Below are positions 16,447-18,719 of a stretch of 18,719 nt of DNA, one piece after another. The notes beneath the pieces are model-generated. The model did not search any database, was not told the DNA's origin, and saw only the letters and a program-made list of their open reading frames with translations. Source of the stretch: Planctomycetaceae bacterium. GTDB lineage: Bacteria > Planctomycetota > Planctomycetia > Pirellulales > Pirellulaceae. The DNA lies in the NCBI GenBank assembly GCA_018658605.1, contig JABHUV010000062.1, forward strand, positions 1 through 18,719. The letters run 5' to 3'. Each line of letters starts with the position of its first letter. Positions within the stretch are counted from its first letter, which is position 1. Made by a program: the position numbers and the translations under genes.

Positions 16447-18132
16447 ATGCCAGCGTTCAAGTTCCCACCTATATTGGCAGCCACAATTTGCTGTCTCCTT
16501 CCTTTGATTCCAACTGCGATATCCGCTCAGGAATCAGCGACGCAGGTGCGCAATATCATTGACGCTGAAATCCTCGCGACTCAAGATTTGGCAGTTGGAG
16601 ATCCAGTTGGGATTAGCGATGACTACACTTTTGCCCGTCGCATTAGCATGGATTTAACAGGTCGACCGTTGACAGTCACGGCGCTGCAAGCATTTATTGA
16701 TGACGTTAATCCAGATAAGCGTGAACGTTTAATTGACAGCCTACTAGCAAGTCCGCAATACGCGCGCCACATGCAGTACAAATTTGACGTCTTGCTAATG
16801 CAACGGTTGCCGAAGAAGTACATAGCCCCCAGCGAATTTTCGGAGTTTCTGCGACAATCTTTTGGTAACAATAAGCCGTACGATCAGTTGGTGTTGGAAA
16901 TTTTAACGGCTGACGGTGCCGATAAGTCCAACCGCGCCGCCAGTCGATTCCTGCTTGATCGTGAACTTAAACGCGAAGAAACAGTTCGAGTGATTGGACA
17001 AGTGTTTCTTGGTCGCGACTTGCAATGTGCTCAATGTCACAACCACCCGCAGATTGATGATTACTTTCAACAGCATTACTACGGATTGGCCGCATTCTTA
17101 AAACGGAGTTATTTGTTCACCGACCCTAAGAGCAAAGTAGTCTCGATTGGTGACAAGATTGAAGGCGACGTGACATTTACATCAGTCTTTACCGGTGAAG
17201 AGGGTAAGACGCAACCACGGATGTTGGCGCTAACGGAGTTGCCCGACCCACCTGCTGAAAAAGAGCCCTACAAAACGAAACCTGATAAGACGAATCGGGG
17301 TGTGCCGAAATACAATCGGCGTCTGCAACTTGGGCCAAATATGATTAGCGACGAAAATGCTGCCTTTCGTTTGAATATTACAAATCGCATTTGGGCTCAA
17401 ATGATGGGACAAGGATTCGTTGAGCCACTTGATTTGTTTCACGAAGCCAATGTCGCTTCGCACCCTGCATTGCTGCAAGTATTGGCTGATGCACTGAGAG
17501 ACCACAAATACGACCTGAAGTACCTGTTCAAAGAAATCGCCATGTCTCAATCCTATCAGCGATCCAGTTATTGGAATGGCGACACGATTCCGTCGCCGAA
17601 TAAATATTACAATGCTGCCATCAAGCCATTGAGCGCGGAGCAATTTGCTTGGACATTATTGCAATCGCTAGGTGAAGTGCAGAAACAGACAAAGGCTGCA
17701 AAGGCGGCACTGTTGAGTAAAAACAAAGAATTCGATGCCGCGACTGTCGCTGGGCAAATGTTGGTTGAAACTAAGGTCACCGCGGCCCTAAAAGGACCAC
17801 TCGACACGATCGTTGCTGTGTTCGCTTCTCAAAACACCTCGCTGAAATTCACAGCTTCTGCAAACCATGCCTTGTATCTAATTAATGGACCTGAAATCAC
17901 ACAACGCTTGACGCCCGGCGGAGGGTATTTGATCGACGAACTTCTTGCCTTTGACGATGATGCCGCGATGGTTGAATATATGTATTTACACATATATTCG
18001 CGTAAACCCGTGCCTGCGGAGCGCGAGCAAGCTGAAAAATTTGTGGCGGATGCCGGTGACGCTAAACAGTTAGCTGTTCAGGAGCTAATGCGAACGCTGT
18101 TGTGCAGTGCCGAATACCGGTTTGTAAGGTGA
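16447..18132 (+). CDS. DUF1549/DUF1553 (PSCyt2/PSD1) secreted protein
   Basis: This 561-residue product has a signal peptide (PPILAATICCLLPLIPTAISA, cleavage near 27). A DUF1549 domain spans about 35-215, with FARRISMDLTGRPLT and LLASPQYARHMQ. It contains C194-A-Q-C197-H198-N-H-P, a CxxCH pattern matching c-type haem attachment and the reason the family is called planctomycete cytochrome 2. A DUF1553 domain spans about 305-545 (AAFRLNITNRIWAQMMGQGFVEPLD, LKYLFKEIAMSQSYQRSS). It is shorter than most family members, which often carry an extra N-terminal PSCyt1 domain; here that domain is absent. The family is abundant in planctomycetes, almost always beside DUF1501, as here (43 bases). The function is not established; a role in polysaccharide or sulfate-ester breakdown has been proposed from gene context. 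Confidence 0.92.
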   Translation: MPAFKFPPILAATICCLLPLIPTAISAQESATQVRNIIDAEILATQDLAVGDPVGISDDYTFARRISMDLTGRPLTVTALQAFIDDVNPDKRERLIDSLLASPQYARHMQYKFDVLLMQRLPKKYIAPSEFSEFLRQSFGNNKPYDQLVLEILTADGADKSNRAASRFLLDRELKREETVRVIGQVFLGRDLQCAQCHNHPQIDDYFQQHYYGLAAFLKRSYLFTDPKSKVVSIGDKIEGDVTFTSVFTGEEGKTQPRMLALTELPDPPAEKEPYKTKPDKTNRGVPKYNRRLQLGPNMISDENAAFRLNITNRIWAQMMGQGFVEPLDLFHEANVASHPALLQVLADALRDHKYDLKYLFKEIAMSQSYQRSSYWNGDTIPSPNKYYNAAIKPLSAEQFAWTLLQSLGEVQKQTKAAKAALLSKNKEFDAATVAGQMLVETKVTAALKGPLDTIVAVFASQNTSLKFTASANHALYLINGPEITQRLTPGGGYLIDELLAFDDDAAMVEYMYLHIYSRKPVPAEREQAEKFVADAGDAKQLAVQELMRTLLCSAEYRFVR

Positions 18133-18175
18133 GTACTGGAATAGTTTCTTTTTTGATTATGGAGTGTTTGTGCTG

Positions 18176-18719
18176 ATGAGCAAGCAACGCAATAACGGTT
18201 GTAATATTATTGACCACGATTTATCACGGCGTGGGTTCATGGGTGGTGGGTTAATGGCGGGCGCGATGGCTGGATTTGGTAGTCTGCTTTCGCCAGTGAT
18301 GGCGGCAAAAATGAAAGGGCAGCAAAAGCAGATTTTGCAGGTTTATTTGCAGGGTGGAGTTAGTCAATTTGAATCATGGGATCCTAAGCCCGGGACAATT
18401 TATGGCGGACCATTCCGGGCCATTGCTACTTCGGTGCCCGGTACGCAAATCTGTGAACTCATGCCGCATACGGCCAAGAAGATGCATTTGTTGTCGGTTG
18501 TGCGAAGTATTAACTTGCGTACTAACGACCATAATCAAGGGATGCTATTTATGGAAAAAGGGAGACCGGCTGGCACCTACCCATATGTTGGTTCAGTCGC
18601 CTCTAAATATTTGAGCCAACCCGATAACCCGCTTCCAGGCTTCGTGCACATCACAACGCGGGGCTTGTCAGGTGAAACAGCGGGATTCCTTGACGCACAA
18701 CATGCGCAGATGCGACTCG
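18176..18719 (+). CDS. DUF1501 family protein with Tat signal, 3' end off window
   Basis: The frame is open from ATG 18176 to the window end (181 codons). It begins MSKQRNNGCNIIDHDLSRRGFMGGG, and S-R-R-G-F-M is a twin-arginine motif, followed by a weakly hydrophobic stretch ending SPVMAA, so the protein should be exported folded through Tat. The next part (QILQVYLQGGVSQFESWDPKP, ELMPHTAKKMHLLSVVRS, TNDHNQG) is the typical DUF1501 opening; the domain belongs to the alkaline phosphatase/sulfatase-like fold group. A GGAG lies 11 bases before the start. It follows the DUF1549/DUF1553 gene by 43 bases, the standard pair. The remaining roughly 60 percent is outside the window. Confidence 0.92.
   Translation, partial: MSKQRNNGCNIIDHDLSRRGFMGGGLMAGAMAGFGSLLSPVMAAKMKGQQKQILQVYLQGGVSQFESWDPKPGTIYGGPFRAIATSVPGTQICELMPHTAKKMHLLSVVRSINLRTNDHNQGMLFMEKGRPAGTYPYVGSVASKYLSQPDNPLPGFVHITTRGLSGETAGFLDAQHAQMRL

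Overview
The window most likely comes from a planctomycete, probably a Pirellula/Rhodopirellula-like member of the Pirellulales. Several independent signs agree. A secreted protein opens with the planctomycete LEARNLLAAD export-type motif and a dockerin-like repeat. A DUF1549/DUF1553 gene is followed by a DUF1501 gene with a twin-arginine signal. The BON-domain protein has the GWRKVSLEW...GWWFLDF tail that I associate with this phylum. The 23S rRNA gene has no 16S gene beside it. Shine-Dalgarno sequences are weak or absent for several genes.

Bases 1-3678 (minus strand) hold most of a 23S rRNA gene, whose 3' end lies off the window, preceded by tRNA-Ala(UGC) and tRNA-Ile(GAU). This is the usual Ile-Ala-23S order, but 16S is missing upstream; about 600 bases later a plus-strand gene begins instead. 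The spacers carry a boxA-like antitermination site and several perfect short hairpins.

Bases 4279-8523 (plus) hold three envelope or export genes: a large thioredoxin-fold protein with calcium-loop-like repeats and both redox cysteines replaced by serine; a two-BON-domain protein interrupted by an in-frame TAG; and a small lipoprotein-like protein of unknown function. Good rho-independent terminators follow the second and third.

Bases 8868-12542 (plus) form a tight four-gene unit: ExbB/TolQ-type protein, ExbD/TolR-type protein, a membrane-anchored alpha/alpha-toroid protein, and a small four-helix membrane protein. The toroid protein has a TonB-like SxxxH motif in its second membrane helix. 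It may therefore be a TonB-like transducer in which the usual TonB C-terminal domain is replaced by a terpenoid-cyclase/prenyltransferase-type toroid. This is the most interesting system in the window.

Bases 12458-13171 (minus) hold two tatA-like genes; the distal one overlaps the end of the four-helix gene by 85 bases on the opposite strand. Bases 13639-15060 (plus) encode a dockerin-bearing secreted protein with a PrcB-like region. Bases 15085-16164 (minus) encode a mandelate-racemase-type enolase-superfamily enzyme. Bases 16447-18719 (plus) hold the DUF1549/DUF1553 gene and the start of a DUF1501 gene, the usual planctomycete pair; the DUF1501 protein is a likely client of the Tat pathway.
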